From Parabacteroides timonensis (lineage in GTDB: Bacteria; Bacteroidota; Bacteroidia; Bacteroidales; Tannerellaceae), in assembly GCF_900128505.1 (NCBI RefSeq), contig NZ_LT669940.1, forward strand, positions 1,418,763 through 1,482,762: DNA of 64,000 nucleotides, read 5' to 3'. The notes under the pieces were generated by a model, which was not told the DNA's origin, did no database searches, and saw nothing but the letters and a program-made list of their open reading frames with translations. Position numbers and translations under genes: made by a program. This document shows, in pieces, positions 24,097 through 31,524 of the stretch; positions within the stretch are counted from its first letter, which is position 1, and every line of letters begins with the position of its first letter.

Positions 24097-24702
24097 TCAC
24101 AATAAATTCTGTGATTGTTTCAATGCGTATCTGTCTAATATTGCAAGACCTTTTTCTGTACATATCCCACGTAAGAAAGTAAATAAGACGGTCTTGTAGA
24201 CTTCCGATACAGAATGGTTCAGGAATGCACCTGTGGGGCGTATCATTTTGATCTGTTCTTTTGCCAGCAGAGTTACAATTTCAAAATTTATACCTTTCTG
24301 AAAGGCTCCTTCTTTTACACCTCTGGAAAAAAGCTTCATGCATTTCTTTGAAAATTCAGCTTTATTTTTTTCATTTAATTCCAGGGCCTTCGGATATCGT
24401 TTCAGATCATCATAGAATTTCCGGTTATACCACCGGGGACGCTTCATGCATTCTTCATAAAATAAGATGATCTCTTCTACAACAGAGTAGGGACCTTCTT
24501 CCAGCTCGGTCAATACCTGCTTCATCTTTTTATGATTGTATTCGATGCCTTTCACCAGAAGAGTTTCTTTATCTTCGAAGAATTCATAAATTGTGCGCTT
24601 TGATATCCCCATGTTACGGGCGATATCATCCATGCTCACACTTTTTATTCCGTGTTGCGAGAACAAGTCAAGCGCAGTCATCATTATCTGTTCTTTATTC
24701 AT
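24097..24702 (-). CDS. TetR/AcrR-family repressor at the head of the efflux run
   Basis: 201 residues from the ATG at 24702 (MNKEQIMMTALDLF). The longer open frame adds residues without TetR similarity. The N-terminal helix-turn-helix is clear (HGIKSVSMDDIARNMGISKRTIYEFF without break), and the C-terminal helical domain would bind the inducer. Standing first in the ten-gene run, it most likely represses the pump genes and itself. I could not identify a convincing operator palindrome in the 234-base gap to the divergent AraC gene. Confidence 0.92.
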   Translation of the reverse strand: MNKEQIMMTALDLFSQHGIKSVSMDDIARNMGISKRTIYEFFEDKETLLVKGIEYNHKKMKQVLTELEEGPYSVVEEIILFYEECMKRPRWYNRKFYDDLKRYPKALELNEKNKAEFSKKCMKLFSRGVKEGAFQKGINFEIVTLLAKEQIKMIRPTGAFLNHSVSEVYKTVLFTFLRGICTEKGLAILDRYALKQSQNLL

Positions 24703-24875
24703 ATATATTTTTGTATTCTCGATAATTATGTACGTTGGCAAAGGTCTGCTTAATTTAGAAAACCGAAAAGGTTTATTCCGTTACATGATTGGTTTGAAAC
24801 GAAATCTTATAGGCTTTAAAGAATCTCTATCGGGCGAAATTGTGTTTGAATTGGTAAAAAATGAAACAAAAAATG

Positions 24876-24904
24876 TTGCAGGTATAAATAAAAGGCTATC
24901 TTTG
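24876..24904 (+). promoter_or_regulatory. Promoter of the AraC-family gene
   Basis: TTG at 24876-24878, 18-base spacer and TATCTTTG at 24897-24904 match the Bacteroidota -33/-7 layout, 33 bases before the ATG at 24937. Confidence 0.6.
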
Positions 24905-24936
24905 CACTTACTACGATTGAGTAAATAAAGAAAATT

Positions 24937-25839
24937 ATGGAAAATCTTCCTTTAATAGATTTGGCTGAGTTGAATAGGGGTATTGTTATTCGTGACAGCT
25001 TTCAGGATATTTTTTCAATAGCGGATATCGATGGAACCCGTGATATAGATGGTTCTGATGTAAATGAATATACAACTCCGATGCGCTTGGATGCGCTTCT
25101 GATGGTTTTGGCATTAGAAGGCTCGTCAGAAATTTATCTGGATTATGTACCTTATGTGTTAAAAGCAAACAGTTTCGTTATTATTATGCCTACGCATACG
25201 ATGCAGTTGAACAAAGTCAGTAAGGATTTTAAAGGGAAACTGTTGGTTGTTTCAAAATATTTTCTGGATGAGTGCAATCCAGCCAAGCGTAGTCCTTCCA
25301 TGGCAAACTATATGCAATTGAAGAAGAATCCATGTACCACTTTTGAACCGGAGGAAACGGAATTAATAAACGACCAGATAGAATTACTGAGAAAGAAAAT
25401 AAAGAACCGCTCTCATTTCTTCCAGAAAGAGGTGATGCAAAATGCCTTTGTCGGTTTTCTATTGGAGATAGCCAATATCCTGATGGGTAAAAAAGACGGA
25501 ATGTTGGTGCCGGCCCTTTCACGTAAAGAGGAGCTTTTTGAACAATTCCTGCAGTTATTGTTTGAACATTGCAAAGAACAGCATGTGGTAACATTTTATG
25601 CAGAGAAACTGTTTATCACTCCTCAGTATCTGTCTCTTATCTTAAAAGAACTGACCGGAAAATCAGCGAATAAGTGGATCGACGATGCTTTGATCGTGGA
25701 AGCGAAGATTCTGTTGAAAGCTCCGCAGGCAACTGTACAGCAAGTCGCAGATATTCTGCATTTTTCCGATCAGTCGACATTTGGGAAATTCTTTAAAAAG
25801 CATATGGGTATTTCCCCGATGGAATATCGTAAGTCGTAA
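24937..25839 (+). CDS. AraC-family transcriptional regulator
   Basis: 300 residues. The N-terminal cupin-like sensor region (about 40-150, with DYVPYVLKANSFVIIMP) is followed by a C-terminal double helix-turn-helix (about 205-298, VTFYAEKLFITPQYLSLILK and QQVADILHFSDQSTFGKFFK) ending in the standard FKKHMGISPMEYRKS. It is divergent from the TetR/efflux run, so it may regulate that run, itself, or the convergent DUF308 gene. The inducer is unknown. Confidence 0.93.
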   Translation: MENLPLIDLAELNRGIVIRDSFQDIFSIADIDGTRDIDGSDVNEYTTPMRLDALLMVLALEGSSEIYLDYVPYVLKANSFVIIMPTHTMQLNKVSKDFKGKLLVVSKYFLDECNPAKRSPSMANYMQLKKNPCTTFEPEETELINDQIELLRKKIKNRSHFFQKEVMQNAFVGFLLEIANILMGKKDGMLVPALSRKEELFEQFLQLLFEHCKEQHVVTFYAEKLFITPQYLSLILKELTGKSANKWIDDALIVEAKILLKAPQATVQQVADILHFSDQSTFGKFFKKHMGISPMEYRKS

Positions 25840-25847
25840 CCTTCGGT

Positions 25848-26366
25848 TTATCTTTGGCGGAACTTGTACCAGTTCAATAATTCTATGACTCCATAGAAAA
25901 TACTGGCGACGCCAAAGATGACAAATGTATTTGCCGCTGCTCCAAACGGGTAAGCGATGATCATGATGCCGGTCAATAAGATAAGTGCTGGCATTACATA
26001 AAAGCCGAACGGCACGATATTCCACTTACGTGCCGAAACCAGCATTATGATTTGCTGGACTCCGGCTATAACCAGTAAAGCTCCCAGTATATACATTAAT
26101 ATATTCACAAAAAACGCCGGCATAATCACCAGCCATGCTCCGAATAGAATACTTCCGGCGCCATCGATAGGGAACATCGGTGAAGGTTCTCCCTTTACTT
26201 TTTCCCGTGTAAAGTAACTGAGTAAAGAAAAGATCCCGGGTAGTATAAAACAGATACCTATGGCGATAACCAGATAGGTGACTGCGGCTTCCGGCCATAA
26301 AACCAGTACGAATCCTAATATCATAGCAAAAGCACTGCGCAGAATTGAATTGTTTACTTTTTTCAT
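25848..26366 (-). CDS. HdeD/DUF308 family membrane protein
   Basis: 172 residues with about six short transmembrane segments in pairs and small polar loops, the DUF308 pattern found in E. coli HdeD (acid-stress membrane protein). There is no signal peptide beyond the first membrane helix and no catalytic residue evident. It ends 9 bases from the convergent AraC gene. A stress-related membrane role is suggested by the family only. Confidence 0.82.
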   Translation of the reverse strand: MKKVNNSILRSAFAMILGFVLVLWPEAAVTYLVIAIGICFILPGIFSLLSYFTREKVKGEPSPMFPIDGAGSILFGAWLVIMPAFFVNILMYILGALLVIAGVQQIIMLVSARKWNIVPFGFYVMPALILLTGIMIIAYPFGAAANTFVIFGVASIFYGVIELLNWYKFRQR

Positions 26367-26582
26367 CTGAATATATTTTTAGTCGTTCTTTTAATATATA
26401 ACAACGAAGGTACGGTATTTTCTTTGTTAAATATAACAGGCATAAAGTTATAATTAAAATGACTTAATCTTAACAACTGTGCTGATAAATTTGTTTTATT
26501 AGAAAGGATAGGAATCACGATCGGAAACATTTGTGATCAGCCGTTGTTATTAATGAGGTTAAACATTCTATTATAAACGAAT

Positions 26583-27608
26583 ATGAGCTTGAAAGAATCG
26601 TACTGGAAGTATTCCCTAATTACAATCATCCTGGTCATGGGGATAATACTTTTTATTGAATTTATGCCATTCCTGGGAGGGATACTCGGAGCATTCACCA
26701 TCTATATATTGCTAAGAAAACAGATGCTGCATCTTACGGAAAAGAAACATCTGAACCGCAGCCTGGTAGCTATACTTCTATTACTCGAAACTATTTTATG
26801 TTTTCTGATCCCTCTCTCTCTGGCCGTATGGTTGTTTATCAATAAATTACAGACGATCAATCTCGATCCGACCGTACTGGTCAGCAGTTTTGAGCATATT
26901 GCTGATATTGTCCGTCAGAAAGTAGGATATAATATATTGGATAAAGGCAATATCGCATCGATCGTCTCCGTACTACCTAAGATCGGACAGGCGTTGATGG
27001 GAGGTATCAGCGGTTTTGCTATCAATGTAGCCGTACTGGTGTTGATACTTTATTTTATGTTGATCGGTGGCAGCCAGATGGAAGCTTATATTTATGACAT
27101 CCTGCCTTTCAACGAAAGAAATAAGAAAGAAGTCCTGAAAGAGATCAATATGATCGTAACATCCAATGCAATAGGTATTCCTTTGCTGGCTATTATCCAG
27201 GGACTGATCGCCATGCTGGGCTATTGGATATTTAATGCACCGAGTGCTTTCCTTTTCGGGTTTCTGACCTGCTTTGCAACTATAATTCCTGTTGTCGGAA
27301 CCGCTATTGTCTGGCTTCCCCTTGTCGTATATATGGCATTGACCGGTGATTGGGTAAATGGGTTGGGATTGGCCGCCTATGCACTGATCGTGATTACGAA
27401 CGTAGATAACCTGATCCGTTTTATGTTACAGAAGAAAATGGCGGATATACATCCCTTGGTAACTATTTTCGGTGTCATCATCGGTCTGTCCTTATTCGGA
27501 TTTATGGGAGTGATCTTCGGACCGCTTCTAATCTCGGTTTTCATGCTTTGCTTCAATATGTTCAAGAAAGAATATTTGCATAGCAAGAATGACACACCGA
27601 CCGGTTAA
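26583..27608 (+). CDS. AI-2E family transporter
   Basis: 341 residues with seven or eight hydrophobic segments and the family's typical layout: two N-terminal helices close together, a cytoplasmic loop with the LPKIGQALMGG region, and the C-terminal block NVDNLIRFMLQKKMADIHPLVTIFGVIIGLSLFGFMGVIFGPLL, of which the P-x-V-x-x-x-x-x-G-x-x-x-x-G part is diagnostic. Members include AI-2 exporter TqsA and Na+/H+ antiporters, so the cargo here cannot be assigned. It is a single-gene unit, 115 bases before the TetR operon. Confidence 0.9.
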   Translation: MSLKESYWKYSLITIILVMGIILFIEFMPFLGGILGAFTIYILLRKQMLHLTEKKHLNRSLVAILLLLETILCFLIPLSLAVWLFINKLQTINLDPTVLVSSFEHIADIVRQKVGYNILDKGNIASIVSVLPKIGQALMGGISGFAINVAVLVLILYFMLIGGSQMEAYIYDILPFNERNKKEVLKEINMIVTSNAIGIPLLAIIQGLIAMLGYWIFNAPSAFLFGFLTCFATIIPVVGTAIVWLPLVVYMALTGDWVNGLGLAAYALIVITNVDNLIRFMLQKKMADIHPLVTIFGVIIGLSLFGFMGVIFGPLLISVFMLCFNMFKKEYLHSKNDTPTG

Positions 27609-27669
27609 TCCTATTCATATTTCTTCCTGATCTCTTAATAAAGCAAAAAAAGAGAACTTCCTTATCCAT

Positions 27670-27709
27670 GTTACCGATGGGTAACTTACTTTTGTGACCA
27701 GTTGGTAAC
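27670..27709 (+). promoter_or_regulatory. Promoter with two TetR-type operators (GTKACC-N4-GGTAAC)
   Basis: Two 16-base palindromes flank a -7 box TACTTTTG (27687-27694). They are GTTACCGATGGGTAAC at 27670-27685 and GTGACCAGTTGGTAAC at 27694-27709, with centres 24 bases apart. The ATG of the TetR gene follows at 27723. This is the expected picture of an autoregulated TetR operon in which repressor dimers on both sites block RNA polymerase. Confidence 0.75.
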
Positions 27710-27722
27710 AAAGTAATAACAT

Positions 27723-28349
27723 ATGGAAAAAGAAGAAGTTATAGTAAAACCAAGTAAAAACAGGGAGTTGACAGAGCTTGCCTTGTTGAACGCTGTCAAT
27801 ACCCTGATAGAGGATGAGGGTTTCGAGAATTTAGGCGTCAATGCGGTAGCTGCCAAAGCCGGAGTTTCAAAGATGCTGATATATCGTTATTTTGACTCGC
27901 TGGACGGATTGATCGCTGCTTATATCCAGAAATATGACTACTGGATCAACCTGGAGCCGGAACTGCCGGATACGGAACACCTGGGAGATTTTATAAAGGA
28001 TCTTTTCCGTAATCAAATCAGGATGCTCCGTAGTGACTATACTTTACGGCGATTATATCGTTGGGAACTTTCCGCAAAGAACAAGGTGATAAAAGAATTG
28101 AGGGAAAGACGGGAAGCCAAAGGTATGTGGCTGGTCGGTGCCGTAAGCCGGTTGACAAACAGGCCGGAGTCGGAAATATCGATCATGGCGACAATCCTTT
28201 CAGCTTCTATCAGTTACCTAGTGCTGTTGGAAGAGACTTGTCCGGTATATAACGGCATCAAGTTACAGTCTGAAGACGGTTGGGAACAACTGGAGAATGG
28301 CCTGGACAAAATAATAGATAACTGGATAAATAACGGAAACCATGAATAA
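27723..28349 (+). CDS. TetR/AcrR-family regulator of the envelope operon
   Basis: 208 residues. The helix-turn-helix at about 20-65 contains GFENLGVNAVAAKAGVSKML and IYRYFDSLDGL, and a helical ligand domain follows. It is the first gene of a three-gene operon with 8- and 4-base overlaps. Two matching palindromes overlap its own promoter, so autorepression is very likely. The partner genes encode a lipoprotein and an outer-membrane-type protein, so the signal may be an envelope or redox-active compound. Confidence 0.92.
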   Translation: MEKEEVIVKPSKNRELTELALLNAVNTLIEDEGFENLGVNAVAAKAGVSKMLIYRYFDSLDGLIAAYIQKYDYWINLEPELPDTEHLGDFIKDLFRNQIRMLRSDYTLRRLYRWELSAKNKVIKELRERREAKGMWLVGAVSRLTNRPESEISIMATILSASISYLVLLEETCPVYNGIKLQSEDGWEQLENGLDKIIDNWINNGNHE

Positions 28350-29070
28350 AACAACCATCCTGGCAGGTCTCGGAGCCGTTCTATTAACCTGCTGCTCCTG
28401 CAATAACGATTTAGTGGAATATGAGAACAACGATCTGAAGATAACGGTCGAGAAAGGAGACTCCTGGCTACACGACTTTCCTTTGTTCCTGGGCATAAGT
28501 AAAAAGAATCCCCCGCAGATCGCTATCTGGTTGGAAGATACGAAAGGAAATTATCTTTCCACCGTATATGTCACCCATAAGATAGCCACGCAAACCTGGC
28601 TGGCATCCGGTAAGAACAGAAGAAAAGAGGCTCTGCCGCATTGGTGCTATTCCCGTGGAGTGGAATATGAAGACGGTCTTTATCTGCCGACAAAGAAATC
28701 TCCCTTTATCGACGGTCTGACCGGTGCAACTCCCCATTCGGGCTTTGATGTAAAGCTACATCCCGGCAATGAACTTAAACAATTCAGAGTCAAAATAGAG
28801 ATCAACCACTCTACCGACTTTAACGACAACTATCCGAAGTCGGCAAAAGAAGGAGACAGCAACTACTCCGGAGGAAAAGAGGGAAGTGGACAACCAGCCG
28901 TTATTTATGCAATAGATATAGACCTGGCATCCGACCGGAAAAAATATACCGCAGAACTGATCGGTCATAGCTCGACAGACGGTAGCGACGGAGCGATCTA
29001 TCCGGAAACCTCTTCTCTCACTACCGCCTTACAGATCATTAAACAGATAACAATAATAGTACAGCCATGA
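28342..29070 (+). CDS. DUF2271-like lipoprotein with a flavinylation-type motif
   Basis: 242 residues with a lipoprotein signal (LLTCCSC, lipid on about C20). The core (IAIWLEDTKGNYLSTVYVTHK, here given in two parts by position 60-80) resembles DUF2271. The motif DGLTGATPHS at 124-133 matches the Dxx(S/T)GAT signature where ApbE attaches FMN covalently to a Thr (T130) in NqrC, RnfG and related proteins. If so, this would be an extracytoplasmic flavoprotein taking part in electron transfer. No apbE or PepSY gene is in the window. It overlaps the TetR gene by 8 bases and the next gene by 4. Family placement is moderate; the motif is directly visible. Confidence 0.7.
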   Translation: MNKTTILAGLGAVLLTCCSCNNDLVEYENNDLKITVEKGDSWLHDFPLFLGISKKNPPQIAIWLEDTKGNYLSTVYVTHKIATQTWLASGKNRRKEALPHWCYSRGVEYEDGLYLPTKKSPFIDGLTGATPHSGFDVKLHPGNELKQFRVKIEINHSTDFNDNYPKSAKEGDSNYSGGKEGSGQPAVIYAIDIDLASDRKKYTAELIGHSSTDGSDGAIYPETSSLTTALQIIKQITIIVQP

Positions 29071-29597
29071 AACCATTCATATTCATCAGCCTTTTGCTGT
29101 TAGTCCCTTTTCTATTGAAGGGACAGGAGAAAAACAAGCCGGTCTGTTATCAGGTAACAGTCGGTACGGGCATCCCCATGAGCTCTCCTTCTACGGTTCC
29201 GTTCTCTTTGCAGGGAGAAATCCTGTATGCATTCAACAGCCGTTTGATGGTTGGGGCCGGAACAGGATTTTCACTTTATGATAAAGAAGTCCTGATTCCG
29301 TTGTTTGCCGGTATACGGTATAATCTTATAAAACCGGCCCGGTTCACTCCTTATCTGGATTGTAGTGCTGGATATTCTTTTGCCCCTTCGGGAGATGTGA
29401 ACGGCGGCTTTTTTCTTTCACCGGCCATAGGTGTGCAAACCTCCTTGTTTTCAAAGTGTACGGTTTTACTGGCTTTGGGATATGAGTTGCAGGAACTGGA
29501 CCGTCTGAAAGAATACACAACCTCCTCTTTCGTCTCTTCCTATCAGGAATCCCTGAGCCATCATAGCCTTTCCTTAAAGGTTGGAGTCGTTTTTTGA
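29067..29597 (+). CDS. Small outer-membrane beta-barrel-like protein
   Basis: 176 residues with a signal peptide (about 1-19, ending LKGQ). Alternating hydrophobic strands (VGAGTGFSLYD, LIPLFAGIRYNLI and SLSLKVGVVF) end in a C-terminal Phe, as expected for an eight-stranded outer-membrane barrel. Its start overlaps the lipoprotein gene by 4 bases, so it belongs to the TetR-regulated operon. It may anchor or give surface access to the lipoprotein partner. No specific family is recognised. Confidence 0.7.
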   Translation: MKPFIFISLLLLVPFLLKGQEKNKPVCYQVTVGTGIPMSSPSTVPFSLQGEILYAFNSRLMVGAGTGFSLYDKEVLIPLFAGIRYNLIKPARFTPYLDCSAGYSFAPSGDVNGGFFLSPAIGVQTSLFSKCTVLLALGYELQELDRLKEYTTSSFVSSYQESLSHHSLSLKVGVVF

Positions 29598-29640
29598 ACT
29601 TTATTAAACTCATTTTCTCTTCTGTAAAAGAAAACAAACG

Positions 29641-29648
29641 TACCTTTG
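29641..29648 (+). promoter_or_regulatory. -7 box TACCTTTG for map
   Basis: Fits TAnnTTTG, 30 bases before the map ATG. No clear -33 element. Confidence 0.5.
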
Positions 29649-29677
29649 TTTCTTCTAAACGATAAAAGTAAAGACGT

Positions 29678-30529
29678 ATGAGAAGAAGAAATAATTGGCA
29701 GATCATCAAAGGCCAGCCACTAACGGAATTCGATAAAAAGATACTCTATCTCCAGAATAAAGGTCATTTGGTTCCTTCCCGAAAACTGATTAAAACAGAA
29801 GAACAGATCGAAGGCATTCGTAGAAGCGGAGTCGTAAACTCTGGTATCCTTGATTTGGTTGCAAAAGAGATCAAGGCAGGAATGTCGACAGCCCAGATCG
29901 ATAAGCTGGTGTACGATTATACGACGGATCACGGTGCTATTCCGGCTCCGTTGAACTTTGAAGGCTTTCCGAAGAGCGTATGTACTTCGATCAATGAAGT
30001 CGTTTGTCATGGTATCCCCAGCGAAAAGGAGATACTGAAGGAAGGTGATATTATCAACGTAGATGTATCTACCATCCTGGACGGTTATTTTTCGGATGCA
30101 TCCCGTATGTTTATGATCGGTAAAGTTTCTCCGGGGAAAGAGAAGCTGGTTCGTGTGGCGAAGGAATGTCTGGAAGTCGGCATGGAGGCAGCCAGGCCTT
30201 TTGGTTATGTCGGCGATATCGGACATGCCGTTCAGAAGCATGCCGAGAAGAATGGTTTTTCGGTGGTTCGCGACTTATGCGGTCATGGTGTCGGATTGGA
30301 ATTCCATGAAGAGCCGGAAGTGGCTCATTTCGGTCGTAAGGGAACGGGGATGCTTTTGGTTCCGGGCATGGTTTTTACCATCGAGCCGATGATCAATATG
30401 GGAACTTATCGCGTTTACATCGCCGAAGAGGATGGATGGACCGTAATAACAGACGACGAACTTCCTTCTGCACAGTGGGAACATACCTTTGTGATGCGGG
30501 AGGACGGCCTGGAAATATTATCTGACTGA
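29678..30529 (+). CDS. map: Type I methionine aminopeptidase
   Basis: 283 residues. The pita-bread fold metal ligands are visible in order: D in NVDVSTILDGYFSD (two Asp), H in GHGVGLEFHEEPEVAH, E in FTIEPM and E in QWEHTFVM. It removes the initiator Met from nascent proteins in the cytoplasm. Compared with E. coli Map it has an N-terminal extension of about 35 residues (basic start MRRRNNWQI, then LYLQNKGHLVPSRK) that may aid ribosome contact. It is a single-gene unit followed by a terminator. Confidence 0.95.
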   Translation: MRRRNNWQIIKGQPLTEFDKKILYLQNKGHLVPSRKLIKTEEQIEGIRRSGVVNSGILDLVAKEIKAGMSTAQIDKLVYDYTTDHGAIPAPLNFEGFPKSVCTSINEVVCHGIPSEKEILKEGDIINVDVSTILDGYFSDASRMFMIGKVSPGKEKLVRVAKECLEVGMEAARPFGYVGDIGHAVQKHAEKNGFSVVRDLCGHGVGLEFHEEPEVAHFGRKGTGMLLVPGMVFTIEPMINMGTYRVYIAEEDGWTVITDDELPSAQWEHTFVMREDGLEILSD

Positions 30530-30537
30530 ATATTGCA

Positions 30538-30578
30538 GCAGGTTCAGTCTTTTTCATTAGCTGAACCTGCCGGCTCTT
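30538..30578 (+). terminator. Terminator after map
   Basis: Perfect 10-bp stem GCAGGTTCAG/CTGAACCTGC (30538-30547 and 30561-30570), followed within a few bases by CTCTTTTT. It lies between convergent genes. Confidence 0.75.
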
Positions 30579-30590
30579 TTTGCACCAATA

Positions 30591-30914
30591 TTATTTATCC
30601 GAACAATTATCCTTGCATTTGTTAGGTTGTAAATAATCCCATTCCTGAAGTTTCCCGTCAAGCAGTCGAAGTTGATAAATGCCATCCTGAAAATCTGGAA
30701 ATCCGAGTGTTTCCCGGTAACCATTAGCCGTTTGTTTGACTTCCAGTCTTTTATAGGTACTCCCCATAATGTTTATAATCTCCAGTTTGCTCATTCCCAG
30801 TTCTAGTTTCTGAATGTTTTTATCTGCCGCCACAGCATTGGAGTAAGTAGCCCCACAAGAAGTTAACAGGCAAATCGTACCTCCCAGTAATAGTGTATAT
30901 TTAATTATATTCAT
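30591..30914 (-). CDS. Small BamE/SmpA-like lipoprotein
   Basis: 107 residues. The lipoprotein signal ends LLTSC (Cys20). The mature part has LELGMSKLEIINIMGSTYKR, the helix opening typical of SmpA/OmlA (BamE-fold) domains, and then a small beta sheet (YRETLGFPDFQDGIYQL). It should sit in an envelope membrane facing the periplasm. BamE-like folds serve in outer-membrane assembly, but many small paralogues exist, so a role in the Bam complex is only possible. Confidence 0.7.
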   Translation of the reverse strand: MNIIKYTLLLGGTICLLTSCGATYSNAVAADKNIQKLELGMSKLEIINIMGSTYKRLEVKQTANGYRETLGFPDFQDGIYQLRLLDGKLQEWDYLQPNKCKDNCSDK

Positions 30915-31055
30915 AGTACGCTTGTTTTTATCCGTTGATTTTTAGCTAGTGATAAACTACGTGCAATATACGATTATTACTCGATACTAATCATAGGATA
31001 ACTAATCTTTTATAATTTCTCATCACGATTAAAAACATTTTTCCTGCCGACATAT

Positions 31056-31149
31056 TCTTTGTTCGACCTTCGTCGGATAACTGTTCGACAAGGGTGGGAC
31101 AGCTGTCTGAGCCAGGTCGAACAGCTGTCCCACGAGTGTCAAACAAAGA
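31056..31149. repeat. Nested inverted repeat upstream of tRNA-Trp region
   Basis: An outer inverted pair TCTTTGTTCGAC / GTCAAACAAAGA (11 of 12) encloses a perfect 13-bp pair GTGGGACAGCTGT / ACAGCTGTCCCAC (31094-31133). GTTCGAC also recurs as short direct and inverted copies. With about 75 bases of AT-rich sequence on each side, this accounts for the gene-free stretch 30915-31230; I see no ORF there. Confidence 0.7.
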
Positions 31150-31230
31150 TTTCATCGGCACTAATGTAAAAAAACATGCCGTTGTAAAAACAATAAGAAG
31201 GGGTATGGATGATTTCTGTTCGGGAAGGAA

Positions 31231-31267
31231 TAAAAAAAGGCAACACATCCGATGAATGTATTGCCTT
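31231..31267 (-). terminator. Terminator of tRNA-Trp
   Basis: On the minus strand the stem AAGGCAA/TTGCCTT, extended by a partly paired inner part (TACATTCATCGGATGTG), is followed by seven T's. It begins only 3 bases after the tRNA 3' end. Confidence 0.85.
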
Positions 31268-31270
31268 GTG

Positions 31271-31343
31271 CACGGAAGGAGAGGCTCGAACTCCCGACAC
31301 CTGGTTTTGGAGACCAGTGCTCTACCAACTGAGCTACTTCCGT
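31271..31343 (-). tRNA. trpT: tRNA-Trp (CCA)
   Basis: 73 nt on the minus strand. Acceptor stem ACGGAAG/CTTCCGT, D arm with AGCTCAGTTGGTAGAGC, anticodon loop CTCCAAA between CTGGT and ACCAG giving CCA, and T arm with GTTCGAGCC. The 3' CCA is not encoded. A -7 box and a terminator flank it. Confidence 0.97.
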
Positions 31344-31353
31344 ATTGCGGGTG

Positions 31354-31384
31354 CAAAGGTAGCTTTTTGTTTTTAATATGCAAG
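31354..31384 (-). promoter_or_regulatory. Promoter of tRNA-Trp
   Basis: Minus-strand TACCTTTG at 31354-31361 with CTTG at 31381-31384, spacer 19 bases, a close fit to the Bacteroidota -33/-7 pattern. It places the transcript start a few bases before the tRNA. Confidence 0.7.
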
Positions 31385-31465
31385 GCTTTTTGAAGAAAAG
31401 TGAAAATAATAATTTTCTTGTATGATAAAATTCAAGGAAAACAGGGCAGTCGAAGTTTCTTTTTC

Positions 31466-31473
31466 TATCTTTG
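31466..31473 (+). promoter_or_regulatory. -7 box TATCTTTG for glnA
   Basis: Fits TAnnTTTG, 52 bases before the chosen ATG at 31525. Confidence 0.5.
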
Positions 31474-31524
31474 GGAACGATAGAATTGATAGTTAAATCT
31501 ATACTGTAAAACAATCAACGAAGC

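Noticed and set aside
24703..24936. A TetR operator in the gap between the efflux run and the AraC gene
   Set aside because: I could not find a convincing palindrome of operator length, so none is claimed.
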